In this document: one piece after another, positions 6,586 to 16,465 of the stretch | Numbering within the stretch: the first letter of the stretch is position 1 | Layout: the number at the start of each line of letters is the position of its first letter | Program-made: the position numbers and the translations under genes | Notes under the pieces: generated by a model | Seen by the model: only the letters and a program-made list of their open reading frames with translations | Told to the model about the DNA's origin: nothing | The model's database searches: none | Virus record (IMG/VR): IMGVR_UViG_3300045417_000586 | Location: 1 to 32,373 of that record | DNA: 32,373 bases | Source of the DNA: a virus | Strand: one strand, 5' to 3'

Positions 6586-9500
6586 ATGGCACTCATAGAG
6601 ACCCCCCGCAACAAGGTGCTTGACGACCAGATTCGCACGGCGATAGCCCTCACCGCACAGCAGTTGTCCACCAAAGTACGGTTGCAGACATTCGACCCCG
6701 ATGCCATAGACGGCGACGGCGACGGCTTCGTGCAGGACGGCACGCCGTTCATGCGACCAGCAGTCGTAAGTGCCATCGCCAATGCCTCGCAGAGACTCGG
6801 GAAAATACTCAGCAGGGCCGGCACGCTGAACAAATCGGGACGAGCGAGAGAGTACCAACGGAGATACGCAGGTATGTCCGCCTCAGACATAGCAAAGGAT
6901 GCCGTACCCGACAGTCTGGAAGCGTGGGCGGCACTCGCATACGAGAGGATGCGAATCCAGTACCCCGACATGCCGCCGTTGTCTCCCGACATGACCCCGT
7001 TCGAGAGAGACAACGCGATCAGGGCCTTGGAAGACTACGTGGAGGACGACCTCAAGTGGATGCTCTCGCCGGAGAAGGCGAAGGAGTTTGATGCGCTGAA
7101 AAGGACCGACAGAGCAGCGGCATTCAAGATGTTGCTCGAAGGCGCCTTCGATTTCTCGCCAGAAGCAGTCGCAAAGAACAGGGAACTCGTGGAACACGCG
7201 CTCACCACGAACCCGGAGTTCAGGGCACTCGTGGACAAGTTCGGGCTTCCGAGCATCGTCAAGTTCGGCCCGAACATGGACAGTTCCCACATGGCCTCAG
7301 GTGTGTTCAACGACAGTATGGGCATAGCACTGAAAAGAATCAGAAACCCGCGGTCGAAGGGCAGGTTGGACCGAATCAGTCGCGGCCTCGGCAAGTGGTT
7401 CATGACAGGCATCATGGAACCGGACATCCAGAGCAAGAAAACGAAACGCTGGACGACATCGGAAGCGCCGGAAGCGTTGCTGATCCATGAGTACGGTCAC
7501 TATCTCGTCGAGGCAGTAAAGCAGCAGTTGTCTGGCGACGACGAGTATCACAAAAGCAAGCGTTGGCAAGCATGGCGGTTCGCGGCGGGGGCGTATTGGA
7601 AAGACACGCTCAGGGACATCGGCCACGAGGAGTGGTGGGACGAGATCAAGCGAGAGGGCAAGGAAGGTCGGGACATACCGGACTACGTGCCCCATGTCGC
7701 AACTGCCTACGGCGAGAGTGCGCCGGCCGAAGCCTTCGCCGAAGCGATTGCCGCCACGATTGCTCTAGACGGTCGGGACTCCGACCTCGTGAACCCGGCG
7801 ATGAAGGAACTGATAAACACGCTGCTGGAACTGCCGGAGGGCAAGGAGCCGAGAGAGAACCTGGCGCCGAAGAGGGCGAACCGAGTGATAGTCCCCGACG
7901 GTCTCGCGTCGCGCGGTTCGGTCATGGCAATCAATGCGGAACGAGACGAGAGGTTCGGCGAGATAAGCGACCCCTACGAACTCACCGCCGAGTTGCTCGG
8001 CGACCTGGGCGAGGACGACCCGGTGGGGAAGATGATGCGCACACTTCGGGACTTGCGCGACGACCCGGAGCGCTGGGATCGCCTCAATGAGAAGATGAAG
8101 AAGGAAATCACCGAATCCCTGAAACTGCGTCGCGCAACCGAGAAAGAAGCCGCCTTGTTGGCCTCGGTGCTAATCAACGACCCGGCGTTCGCCGAAATGA
8201 TACGCCGTCACGGAATGCCGAACTACTACTTCGCCGAAGAGAACCTGTACAGCCCGACCACCGGCATCGACATACGCGGGGTCCTGTACGCCGGCTTCAC
8301 GCCGGACGACAGCACGGAGGGCAAGTTCTGGCCTCCGCGAATCGTCATCGACACGGTCGGGACTACGAGCCTCGCCGCCGACGACACCCTGGACGTGCCG
8401 AGAGAACCAGCGGGCGACGATTGGTTCCGCAGGGCCACACGGGTGATGAACGTGCCGGGCGGCGTGACGCGGCAGGCAGCTGGCAACTCGCACCAGCACG
8501 TCATCCGGCACGAGGGCGCGCACGGCATACACGACCAACTCTGGGAACGAGTCTACCGCGGGGAGATCAAGGGTCGCCGGGCGCAACTCATACGAGCCTA
8601 CGGCACGACGACATGGGAGGAGTTCTACGCCGAACTCGGGCGCCCCGACCTGCTCGCCGAGTACAAGCGCGCCATCTCCGTCAATCCCGGTTACCCGGGG
8701 GCCACGAAGCCCAGCGATGAGATTGCGTTCATCGACAGCGCCTACGCCTGGTCGAACCCGCGCGAGTTCTTCGCCGAGGCCGCCGCTTCCTACATGTCCT
8801 CCAACCCCGATTACCACGCGCTCATGAACGATGCGGCGCTCGAGCACATGCAGGCCATACTCGGCGACAGCGACTCCGTGGTGCCGGATGCACTGCCTCG
8901 GATGAGGACCGACACGCCCAGCGACCTGCCCGAGCCGCCACCCTGGGACGGCTTCGCATCCCGCGGCAAGAAGAAAATCAAGTCGTATCGGGACTTGCGG
9001 AAACAAAGACTGGACGAAGCCAACCCCGATGCCATGTACAACCGCAGGGAGGTGTTCCGCAACACGACCACGGCCCAGAAGGTCGACCTGGCAGTCCCGA
9101 CCAACGAGGACGATTACTTGCTGATGGTCCTCGATCAGGTTTTGGACAGTATGAACCCACAGGGCGATAGGGATCCCTACGCATTTAAGTTGACGTTTCG
9201 GGACATCTCGCTGATCGACCTGAGCGACCCAGATAACCCGAAAATGCCGATGCACATGGAGCAGTTCAGGTACTTCCTCGCCGAGGTCGTCAAACAGGCG
9301 CGTCGGAACATGCCGGACTTCTCGCCGGACAGGGTACGGACGAACAGGGAGGCACTCACGGCCACGCTCGATACATTCCCCAGGATGCGCGAAGCCGCGG
9401 AGCGCTTCGGCCTTCCGGTGCTCGGGACGATGACCGATGCGGACCTCGAGCGCAGAGTGATTGATTGGTCCCTCGACGAGGACTTCAGGAAGTTCAGGCG

Positions 9501-12500
9501 AGGCAATTTGCAGGACATACGCCCAGAAATCCTCGCCGTGTTGCCCAAATTCAGGGAGTATCGGGAGGGTCTGATTGAGTGGGAGGAGATGCTCGCCGAC
9601 CCGTCGGCGAAGGAGTTCGTCGCGCTACTGAAGCGGGATGCCAAGAGAATTGCTGAGCTGAAAGGGAAGCTCGGAGGCGGCTACAACCTGTCGATACAGA
9701 GCATCCACGTGCCGGCCCACGTTTCGGAAGCCTTCGCCGGCGGCAAACGCTACGACCCGGCGTTCGTCCCCGAGGCGGGCGGTTGGCTCATCTCGGACAC
9801 ATCGTTAGAGAGCATCTTGCTCCACGAGTTCAGCCACTACATCGATGCGAAAAGAACGATCGGGTTCAGCAAGGAAACCGATCGCCTCGAAGCGGAGAGG
9901 AAGAGGCTGTTCGCAAACGTGACGGACCACATCAAGACGAGGTACGGCCAATCGAACGAGCAGGAGTTCACCGCCGAGGCAATCATGGCAATCCTGACCG
10001 GAAATCGGGACTCCGAGGAACTTCTCAGCAAGCCAGCCAGGGAATGGGCCCGTCGGATGGCCGGTCTCCCGGAGAAGGATCCGGTGTTCACCGGCAAGAC
10101 CCGCATCCCGCGCACGGACGAGGTGGTGCTCACCGACAGGTTCAACAGCGTCTGGACCAAGACGCCCGACGGGCAGTGGGTCAACGCGTCCGGCGAACGG
10201 CGCAACCGCCCCGGCGTGCCGGACGTCCTCGAATCGTTCGCCGAAGCGAGGGAACGGTCGGGACTCGTGCCGATGGAGGACGTCTCGTTCGACCATGAAG
10301 GGCGCAGGTTCACCATGCGCGACAACGGGACGGTGTTCGAGGTCGACATCAACGGGCGGACGGTCGCCACCGCGACTGTCGTCGAGGGAGAGAACGGGTT
10401 GCCGGAAATCAGGAGCGTCGACGTGTTGCCGGGTTACGAAGGCATCGCGCCCGACGAGGACCTGTACGAGATGGTCGTCGACCATGCCCGGAAGAAGTAC
10501 CCGTCGGCTCGCGCTCCTCGACGCGCGAGGAAAACCGACATCAGCACGGAAGGTTTCGCATCGGTCGGCCCCGAACACCACGATGCACGCGGAATCGTCG
10601 GGACTCCGGGAACCCCGGAATACGCGCAGGCCGTCGCGAGCGAGTTCGAGGCGGCACGGGCGAGCGGCAAGAGGGTGTTCTTCGACTACAACAACGAGAC
10701 CAGGGAGGTCCAGGTCACCGAGGTCTTCGAGAAGAACGGCTTCCTCTACATGAAGGGCAACGATGCCCTGCGCAACGGCGAGGAACGAGTGTTCAGGCTC
10801 GACCGAGTGTCGATGCCCAAGCGAGTGGAGAACCCGCAGACGAAGGCCGCAGAAGTCGCCAAGAAACCCGGCAAAAAACCACGAAAGCCGGTCCCGGTCT
10901 TCACTGGCAAGGCAAAAGACATCTTCGAAGGCGCGGAGTCCTGGGAGGAGGTCGCCGAGCGCCTGGGCAAGGGACGCTACGTGTTCTTCGACTTCGAGAC
11001 CACGGGTATCGAGGAGAACCCGGACGGCATCGATTACCTCCACCCTGGGACGCCGACCCAGATTGGTCTCGTCGAAATAATCGACGGCAAGGTCACCCGG
11101 CGATGGTCGACGCACGTCAATCCCGGACGGCCGCTGAGCGTCGATCCCGCCACGGGACGATCCTGGTCGGCGGACAACCTGAAATACAGGGACCCCGACA
11201 CCGGGCAACTCGTGAACATCAGCGACGAGTGGTTGGCGACCCAGAAGCCGCTCAAGGAAGCACTCGAAGAGATGCTCGAGTTCATCGGCCCCATCGAGGA
11301 CACCATCCTGGGCGGCCAGAACCATCCGTACGACAACGACGTGATGAGGCGGGCGATGATCGATGCCGGACTCGATGAGTCCCGATGGAAACCGGGCGGT
11401 TTCATCGACAGTCAGGCACTGGCCCAGGCACTGCTCGACATCGACAGCGACGATTACCCGCGCGACCCGCAGAAGGGCTACAAGACCGTGTCGCTCGGAC
11501 CACTGGCGGAGTTCCTCGGCTACGACATGGGAGATGGTTGGCACTCGGCCGACAAGGACTCCGAGGCATCATGGGAGGCGTTCAGCCGCCTGATCAAGCG
11601 CGCCGCCGACCACGAGAACTCCGGCAAGCCCGTACGTCGGGACTTGCTCGATACCGACGGGGGCGAGAAAGAGCATGCCAAGCGCATGGAACGCTACGAG
11701 GGCGAGAGAAGCGCATGGGAGGACAAGGCACGCGCGTACCGCGAGGCCAAGGCGGCGGAGACACCCGGCGATGTACCGAAGCAATCGACCGACGGCTTCG
11801 CATCGCGAGGTTCCACGAGGAGCGCCCCCAGAAGACGCGCCAAGAACCCGGCGCACTGGGAGAACATGACGCAGGAACAGCGCGATGCAGCGACCAAGGA
11901 GTCGGCGGAGGCCGCGGTCGAGTACCTCGATGCATTGGCGGATGTCGGCATCGACGTGAACACGCTTCGGGACTTGGACAGGGCGGAACTTGACGCGATT
12001 CTCCGGGACCTGATTCCCGGCGGCGAGGCGCGGGTCTCCGATTACGTCACGGGTGATGGCAAGGCCCTCATCGAGGTCTCCAACGCGACCATGGGCAAGG
12101 CGTTCATGGCCATGGGCTTCCACGTCCAGGTGAACAGCGACGACCCCAACGAACACCACATCCTCGAGAACGGCATCGACGACATGCAGAAGGCGCTCCA
12201 GGATTACGTCAAGGCCATCGCCAAGGACCCGGAGTCGCTGCGCAAAGACCGGGTGTTTCGGGACTGGGCCAGCAAGAACGGAATCGACGTGGACGGTCTG
12301 TCCGACAAGAAGCTCGAGAAGGCGGCCAAGGCATTCGCCGAGAAGTTCGAGATCAACATGTGCCTCTACTACAAGTCCGGCACGAACATGCTCTGCGGGG
12401 CGAACATAGGCATCAGGCGCGAGGAAATGCCGCAAATCAGCGGCCGGATGAAGGGCGACGACACGCTGGCGGCGAAGGCAATCAAGGCCGGGTTGATGAA

Positions 12501-15500
12501 GGCCAAGGAGTTCGCCATCGACGACGAGAAACTCAAATCCCTCGACCCGGCGAAACAGGACGAACTGCGCAAGCTCGCCAAGGACCCAGCACGGGTGATG
12601 GAGCTCGCCAGGAGCAAAGACCCGTTGGCGAAGGAACTGTTCGATGTCCTCAACTGGAACAACACGGAGGCCAACGCCGAGGAGATGATTGACAGGGCCG
12701 CCGGAGCCCTGGGCATCGCGGTCGACGTCCCGAGATTCGTCGACCCGGAGACAATGCTCGGCGCGCAGAACGAGTTGCAGGGGTCGAAGGTCGAGAAGAT
12801 GGCCGATGCCGCGGTCAAGGCCGTGCTCGAGGCCGTGCCCGTCCTCGAGGCGCGCCTGGGACGCAAGCCGACCAACAGGGAAATCTCGGAATACCTGGCG
12901 AACGAAGTGAAGCACGGGTTGTTCCAGCCCACCCTCACCGCCGGGTTGCCGGGCGGCCAAATTTACATGCTTGACGGGCACCACCGTTGGGCGGGCCTGC
13001 TGATGGCCAACAGGAAGCTCGAGGCAATGGGATTCGATGTCCGGGCGGAACTCAACATAAAGAACTACCAGACGGACATACGTTCGGGACTGGAGCTCGG
13101 ACGAGCCATACAGGTCGCAATGGGCATCAAGGATGCCAAGCTCGCCGGCGAAGACATCTACAAAATCGACCCGGACATACCCGACCTCACGCCGGAAGAG
13201 TTCGACAAGGCCGTCGCCGAACTGCTCGACAAGAAAAACCTCATTGATCGCGTGAGGAAGGTCCGCGAAGGCGGCAAGTTCCGCGAGACGGAGGCATTCG
13301 ACGAACCGGGCCAACGAGGCCGGTTGTCCCCCCGGCGAAGGCCGGTGAAGGAAAGGGTCGATGAAGTCATCAGATCACAGGTGACCATCAGGCCGCAGTC
13401 CCGAGTGAAGGGGAAGAAGGCACGGTCGGTCGGCTACCGAGCGGCCGAGAGCGGCTCCGGGTGGCAATCGGTCGAGGATCACATCGCCCTCGAGACCGAG
13501 CGTGGCAACGAACTGTTCGAGACGCACAAGGAGTATCTCGGCAAGGGTTACGAGACGGCATGGGTGACGCACACGCCCGACGATGCCGGAAGGTACGTCG
13601 TCGCAGCCGGCGATGTGCCGGCATGGGAGGCCGGCGAAATAGAAGTGAAGCCAGAGGACATCGCCGAACTCGACCTGTCGAATGCCACGCTGGTCGGGAC
13701 TGACGACGAGGGCGGGTTCCTCTACGTCAGGAAGAAGCCGACGCGCAGGACCAGGGAACGCATCAGGGAGCTCAAGGCCGAGGAGGAATTTCTCGACGAG
13801 TTCGCATCGCCGGGTGGCGACGAGGGATTCGCCAGCAGGGGTCGCACGGGGCCGGAGCTCGCCTCAGCCGGCAAGCAGTCCCAAGTGCAGAGAATCATCG
13901 ACGGCGGCTGGACGGCATCCGCCGACGACCTGAGGGATGCCCGGCGACTAATCGACGAAATCGAGGGGACAATCGGCAAAAAGAAGGCCGATGCACTCCG
14001 GAAGAAGCTCGACGAGCTGGAGAAGGAACGGCGAGAGCTCGTCGACAGTCTCGGCATCGGGAAGCCGCCGCCATTCCCTGTGTATCGCACGGGTGACACG
14101 GGGGATGCACGCCGCCGTCCGGAACTCTCGGGACTCACCGACGGAGGCTTCGGGGTGCGCACGGGTGACCCGGAGAAGGACAGGCAGATCCAGGAGGAAA
14201 TGAACGCCCGGAGGAGACAACAGGACGAAATGCTGAAGGTGCTCGAGCAGGTGCTCGAGCAGACGCGCCAGACGTTCGACGACTGGAGCAACGGGTTCGG
14301 CGCGGATGACGAAGGTGCGCGCGCGGCCGACAACTGGTCCACGAAGAAGAAACAGAACATGGACCGGAAGGCGTGGTCGAACATCGACCCGGAGACCGGG
14401 AAACCGACGATTGGCACGCCGATTTACGAAGAGACGATCCGAATGGGGCCGTCGGGACTGCGAGGCAGGGCGACGTACAAGTTCAAGGCCGACGACGAAG
14501 GTTTCGTGGCCGTCTACAAGAAAGGAAGCACCAAGCCCATCGCCACACTGATGGTCGACCGCGAGTTCACCCACGAAGGCGGGTTACGAAAGCCCCGAAG
14601 CGACCGACACCACATCGAGAACATCTTCGTTGACGAGGCGCATCGCCGGCGCGGGATAGCGACGGAAATGGCCCGGATTGCCGAGCATGTCTACGGTGGC
14701 CGCGTCGAGCACTCATCGATGCTGACCACGTTGGGCAAGAAGTTCCGCGATGCCGACGTGGAACGGCGCGGCACGCCGGCCAACCCCAGCCCGTTCGAAG
14801 ACGAGTTCGGGAACAGGATAGTCCCGGTCGGCGAGGTCGGGTTCGCATCTCGCGGCGAAGAGCGCGGAGAACGACCATTCAGCTTCAATCTCGGGACTCC
14901 GACGCCGACGGAGGGGGAGAGCCGGCCCGCCGAAAGGCCGGACACCGGCAACTACGTGCCCATGCCGCCCGACGAGGATGATTTCGGCGAACCGTCGGCG
15001 CTCGACCGACTCGCCGACAAGTTGGGGCTGGACAAGCAGAACGAGCCCGACACCCAGATGAGCGCGCTCACCGCGCAAATTATGGGGAGAATCGCCGGGG
15101 GAGAAGCATCGCTCGCGGAACGCCTCGGCATAACACCGCAACAGTTGGCGGAGAGATTCAGGGAGATTGGCGACGAGATAAACCGGTTCGTGGACAGGTT
15201 CGTGAACGACAGGGATGTTCGCGCCAAGGTCAAGCTCGGGTACAAGTTGCTCAAGGCGGCCGCCATCGTGTTCGGAATGAAGGGCATGAAGGACTTCCTG
15301 ATGATGGTGAACCCGGATTTCTCGTTCGGCGGCACCGACGACGGAAGCCTCAACCTGCTCAACATCGTGGACTCCATCCTCGGCGCCGGCATACATCAGG
15401 CGCTCACCGCGTTCGGGTTGAACTTCGCCAACCTCATAGCCTCGGAGTACGCGGCCATGCGCCTCGTCACCCGGCGGAAGGCGAAGCGGATGATCGAGGA

Positions 15501-15864
15501 GATACGCGAGCGCATCGAGGGCTCCGGACAGTACATCGGGACGATGTCGCGGGAGATGTGGGACAGGTTGCGAGGTGCATGGGCCAAGACGCGCGCGAGG
15601 GCACCGATACCGGTGCCCGCCGGCGCGAAGCAGTGGATTGTCGCCGGGTCATCCCCGATCTGGGCCGAGCTCTCCTGGTCCGATTACCAGACGAAGAGCC
15701 GCATCACGCAGAAGCTCGCGCCGACCGACCGAGCGGCGTGGCAACGAATCGCCACCAAGGTCGGCCAAAGTCCGGAGCTCATCGACATCGCCTCGTACCG
15801 GGCCGGGTTGGGCTACGGTCATCGCCGAGTCAAGTCCCGCGACGTGGTACGGGTGTACCTCTAG
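6586..15864 (+). CDS. Giant polyvalent protein: three zincins, WYL-like, DEDDh exonuclease, ParB-like, GNAT
   Basis: This 3092-residue protein fits the polyvalent class known from phages and conjugative elements, thought to enter the host with the DNA. Residues 42-47 are an EF-hand-like DGDGDG. Zincin modules have HEYGH 301-305 with Glu386, HEGAH 642-646 with Glu731 (in an EFFAEA motif as in anthrax lethal factor), and HEFSH 1080-1084 with Glu1131. A degenerate GNAT-like stretch is at 1242-1310 and a WYL-like domain at about 1360-1410. The exonuclease has DFETTG with Asp1469 and Glu1471, Asp1583, His1653 and Asp1658. A ParB-like LDGHHRWAG lies near 2129-2137, a weak ADP-ribosyltransferase-like stretch near 2282-2390, and GNAT RRRGIA at 2687-2692. 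The C-terminal 330 residues are unrecognised. A GFASRG-type motif separates modules at 438, 788, 1322, 1736, 2413 and 2751. The ribosome site is weak (ACGGAAC). Confidence 0.88.
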   Translation: MALIETPRNKVLDDQIRTAIALTAQQLSTKVRLQTFDPDAIDGDGDGFVQDGTPFMRPAVVSAIANASQRLGKILSRAGTLNKSGRAREYQRRYAGMSASDIAKDAVPDSLEAWAALAYERMRIQYPDMPPLSPDMTPFERDNAIRALEDYVEDDLKWMLSPEKAKEFDALKRTDRAAAFKMLLEGAFDFSPEAVAKNRELVEHALTTNPEFRALVDKFGLPSIVKFGPNMDSSHMASGVFNDSMGIALKRIRNPRSKGRLDRISRGLGKWFMTGIMEPDIQSKKTKRWTTSEAPEALLIHEYGHYLVEAVKQQLSGDDEYHKSKRWQAWRFAAGAYWKDTLRDIGHEEWWDEIKREGKEGRDIPDYVPHVATAYGESAPAEAFAEAIAATIALDGRDSDLVNPAMKELINTLLELPEGKEPRENLAPKRANRVIVPDGLASRGSVMAINAERDERFGEISDPYELTAELLGDLGEDDPVGKMMRTLRDLRDDPERWDRLNEKMKKEITESLKLRRATEKEAALLASVLINDPAFAEMIRRHGMPNYYFAEENLYSPTTGIDIRGVLYAGFTPDDSTEGKFWPPRIVIDTVGTTSLAADDTLDVPREPAGDDWFRRATRVMNVPGGVTRQAAGNSHQHVIRHEGAHGIHDQLWERVYRGEIKGRRAQLIRAYGTTTWEEFYAELGRPDLLAEYKRAISVNPGYPGATKPSDEIAFIDSAYAWSNPREFFAEAAASYMSSNPDYHALMNDAALEHMQAILGDSDSVVPDALPRMRTDTPSDLPEPPPWDGFASRGKKKIKSYRDLRKQRLDEANPDAMYNRREVFRNTTTAQKVDLAVPTNEDDYLLMVLDQVLDSMNPQGDRDPYAFKLTFRDISLIDLSDPDNPKMPMHMEQFRYFLAEVVKQARRNMPDFSPDRVRTNREALTATLDTFPRMREAAERFGLPVLGTMTDADLERRVIDWSLDEDFRKFRRGNLQDIRPEILAVLPKFREYREGLIEWEEMLADPSAKEFVALLKRDAKRIAELKGKLGGGYNLSIQSIHVPAHVSEAFAGGKRYDPAFVPEAGGWLISDTSLESILLHEFSHYIDAKRTIGFSKETDRLEAERKRLFANVTDHIKTRYGQSNEQEFTAEAIMAILTGNRDSEELLSKPAREWARRMAGLPEKDPVFTGKTRIPRTDEVVLTDRFNSVWTKTPDGQWVNASGERRNRPGVPDVLESFAEARERSGLVPMEDVSFDHEGRRFTMRDNGTVFEVDINGRTVATATVVEGENGLPEIRSVDVLPGYEGIAPDEDLYEMVVDHARKKYPSARAPRRARKTDISTEGFASVGPEHHDARGIVGTPGTPEYAQAVASEFEAARASGKRVFFDYNNETREVQVTEVFEKNGFLYMKGNDALRNGEERVFRLDRVSMPKRVENPQTKAAEVAKKPGKKPRKPVPVFTGKAKDIFEGAESWEEVAERLGKGRYVFFDFETTGIEENPDGIDYLHPGTPTQIGLVEIIDGKVTRRWSTHVNPGRPLSVDPATGRSWSADNLKYRDPDTGQLVNISDEWLATQKPLKEALEEMLEFIGPIEDTILGGQNHPYDNDVMRRAMIDAGLDESRWKPGGFIDSQALAQALLDIDSDDYPRDPQKGYKTVSLGPLAEFLGYDMGDGWHSADKDSEASWEAFSRLIKRAADHENSGKPVRRDLLDTDGGEKEHAKRMERYEGERSAWEDKARAYREAKAAETPGDVPKQSTDGFASRGSTRSAPRRRAKNPAHWENMTQEQRDAATKESAEAAVEYLDALADVGIDVNTLRDLDRAELDAILRDLIPGGEARVSDYVTGDGKALIEVSNATMGKAFMAMGFHVQVNSDDPNEHHILENGIDDMQKALQDYVKAIAKDPESLRKDRVFRDWASKNGIDVDGLSDKKLEKAAKAFAEKFEINMCLYYKSGTNMLCGANIGIRREEMPQISGRMKGDDTLAAKAIKAGLMKAKEFAIDDEKLKSLDPAKQDELRKLAKDPARVMELARSKDPLAKELFDVLNWNNTEANAEEMIDRAAGALGIAVDVPRFVDPETMLGAQNELQGSKVEKMADAAVKAVLEAVPVLEARLGRKPTNREISEYLANEVKHGLFQPTLTAGLPGGQIYMLDGHHRWAGLLMANRKLEAMGFDVRAELNIKNYQTDIRSGLELGRAIQVAMGIKDAKLAGEDIYKIDPDIPDLTPEEFDKAVAELLDKKNLIDRVRKVREGGKFRETEAFDEPGQRGRLSPRRRPVKERVDEVIRSQVTIRPQSRVKGKKARSVGYRAAESGSGWQSVEDHIALETERGNELFETHKEYLGKGYETAWVTHTPDDAGRYVVAAGDVPAWEAGEIEVKPEDIAELDLSNATLVGTDDEGGFLYVRKKPTRRTRERIRELKAEEEFLDEFASPGGDEGFASRGRTGPELASAGKQSQVQRIIDGGWTASADDLRDARRLIDEIEGTIGKKKADALRKKLDELEKERRELVDSLGIGKPPPFPVYRTGDTGDARRRPELSGLTDGGFGVRTGDPEKDRQIQEEMNARRRQQDEMLKVLEQVLEQTRQTFDDWSNGFGADDEGARAADNWSTKKKQNMDRKAWSNIDPETGKPTIGTPIYEETIRMGPSGLRGRATYKFKADDEGFVAVYKKGSTKPIATLMVDREFTHEGGLRKPRSDRHHIENIFVDEAHRRRGIATEMARIAEHVYGGRVEHSSMLTTLGKKFRDADVERRGTPANPSPFEDEFGNRIVPVGEVGFASRGEERGERPFSFNLGTPTPTEGESRPAERPDTGNYVPMPPDEDDFGEPSALDRLADKLGLDKQNEPDTQMSALTAQIMGRIAGGEASLAERLGITPQQLAERFREIGDEINRFVDRFVNDRDVRAKVKLGYKLLKAAAIVFGMKGMKDFLMMVNPDFSFGGTDDGSLNLLNIVDSILGAGIHQALTAFGLNFANLIASEYAAMRLVTRRKAKRMIEEIRERIEGSGQYIGTMSREMWDRLRGAWAKTRARAPIPVPAGAKQWIVAGSSPIWAELSWSDYQTKSRITQKLAPTDRAAWQRIATKVGQSPELIDIASYRAGLGYGHRRVKSRDVVRVYL

Positions 15865-16124
15865 TAACCGAACAACGGTCGTTCCGGCGACCACTGAGCG
15901 AAGTGCTCGATCAGGTACGAGACGGTCAGCAGGACCTCGTCGCGGGTGGAGCCGAGCCCGGCGAGCGCCTCATCCGAAGTGAGCCTCCCGTGCTTCAGGT
16001 CGTCTGCAATACTCTCGAGCGCGGTGCGTGGCGTCGCACCGAGGCCGCCGTACTGTTCCATCATCGCCATGTAGAGGTCGGCAAGAGCCGGGTTATCGGT
16101 GAAGATCGGTGAGAGGGACGCCAT
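15861..16124 (-). CDS. Hypothetical protein, 87 residues
   Basis: I do not recognise this protein. It looks mainly helical, with an Asp/Leu-rich centre (ALESIADDLKHGRLTSDEALAGL) and no cysteines or membrane segment. Its stop codon shares the palindrome CTAG with the stop of the giant gene, so the two genes converge with a four-base overlap. The start overlaps the end of the upstream gene by 32 bases. A TAGACT box lies six bases before the ATG, so a leaderless transcript is possible. Confidence 0.65.
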   Translation of the reverse strand: MASLSPIFTDNPALADLYMAMMEQYGGLGATPRTALESIADDLKHGRLTSDEALAGLGSTRDEVLLTVSYLIEHFAQWSPERPLFGY

Positions 16125-16428
16125 GCGCGCAGTCTAGCGCCTCGGATTGCGGCACGACCCTCGTCATCTCCCAATTCCTCAATGCCTGCACGCCCTTGGG
16201 CGTAATCAGGACATTGTTCGCGGCCTTCTCGTCCCGAACGCACCATCCGTTCGCAATGTGCCGACGAATCAGTTTGTGCATGTCGACGACCTCCGGGACG
16301 TTGGCCGCCTTCGAGCGGACTTGCCATCCCGACCCGATGAAGTCGGTGTACACCTGGCCGTTGAACTCCTCGCCGATTCTGTTGTAGAACCTCATGATGT
16401 TGAGGATGTTCCATTTGTGATTGGTCAT
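16093..16428 (-). CDS. Small winged-helix-like hypothetical protein
   Basis: The 111-residue product has a helical first half (ILNIMRFYNRIGEEF) and a second half, HIANGWCVRDEKAANNVLITPKGVQALRNWEM, that resembles the recognition helix, wing and last helix of a winged-helix protein. I cannot assign a family. The ATG at 16428 is chosen because a strong ribosome site, GGGAG, precedes it. An in-frame ATG eight codons earlier, seven bases after a TAGACT box, is the alternative. It sits between the C5 methyltransferase and the 87-residue gene in one minus-strand series. A DNA-binding role is only a guess. Confidence 0.68.
   Translation of the reverse strand: MTNHKWNILNIMRFYNRIGEEFNGQVYTDFIGSGWQVRSKAANVPEVVDMHKLIRRHIANGWCVRDEKAANNVLITPKGVQALRNWEMTRVVPQSEALDCAHGVPLTDLHR
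16131..16136 (-). promoter_or_regulatory. -10 box TAGACT, leaderless spacing
   Basis: On the minus strand TAGACT is followed by exactly six bases and the ATG of the 87-residue gene. It lies inside the coding end of the upstream gene. Confidence 0.45.
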
Positions 16429-16459
16429 AGGTCTCCCTTGGGTGTCTCCCATTGCCGAC

Positions 16460-16465
16460 AGTCTA
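16460..16465 (-). promoter_or_regulatory. -10 box TAGACT overlapping methyltransferase stop
   Basis: TAGACT on the minus strand begins with the TAG stop of the C5 methyltransferase gene. It would start a transcript near 16453, giving a short leader with the GGGAG site for the gene at 16428. Confidence 0.42.

Noticed and set aside
5951-6592. Minus-strand frames with repeating SFTKSGFLGG and LLRTRVF-like peptides
   Set aside because: The 31-32 bp period is not a multiple of three, so different copies are read in different frames. The repetition comes from the DNA.
9805-13314. Long minus-strand frames of 579 and 581 residues opposite the giant gene
   Set aside because: They are shadows of a GC-rich coding strand with no recognisable domain, while the plus strand has clear enzyme motifs.
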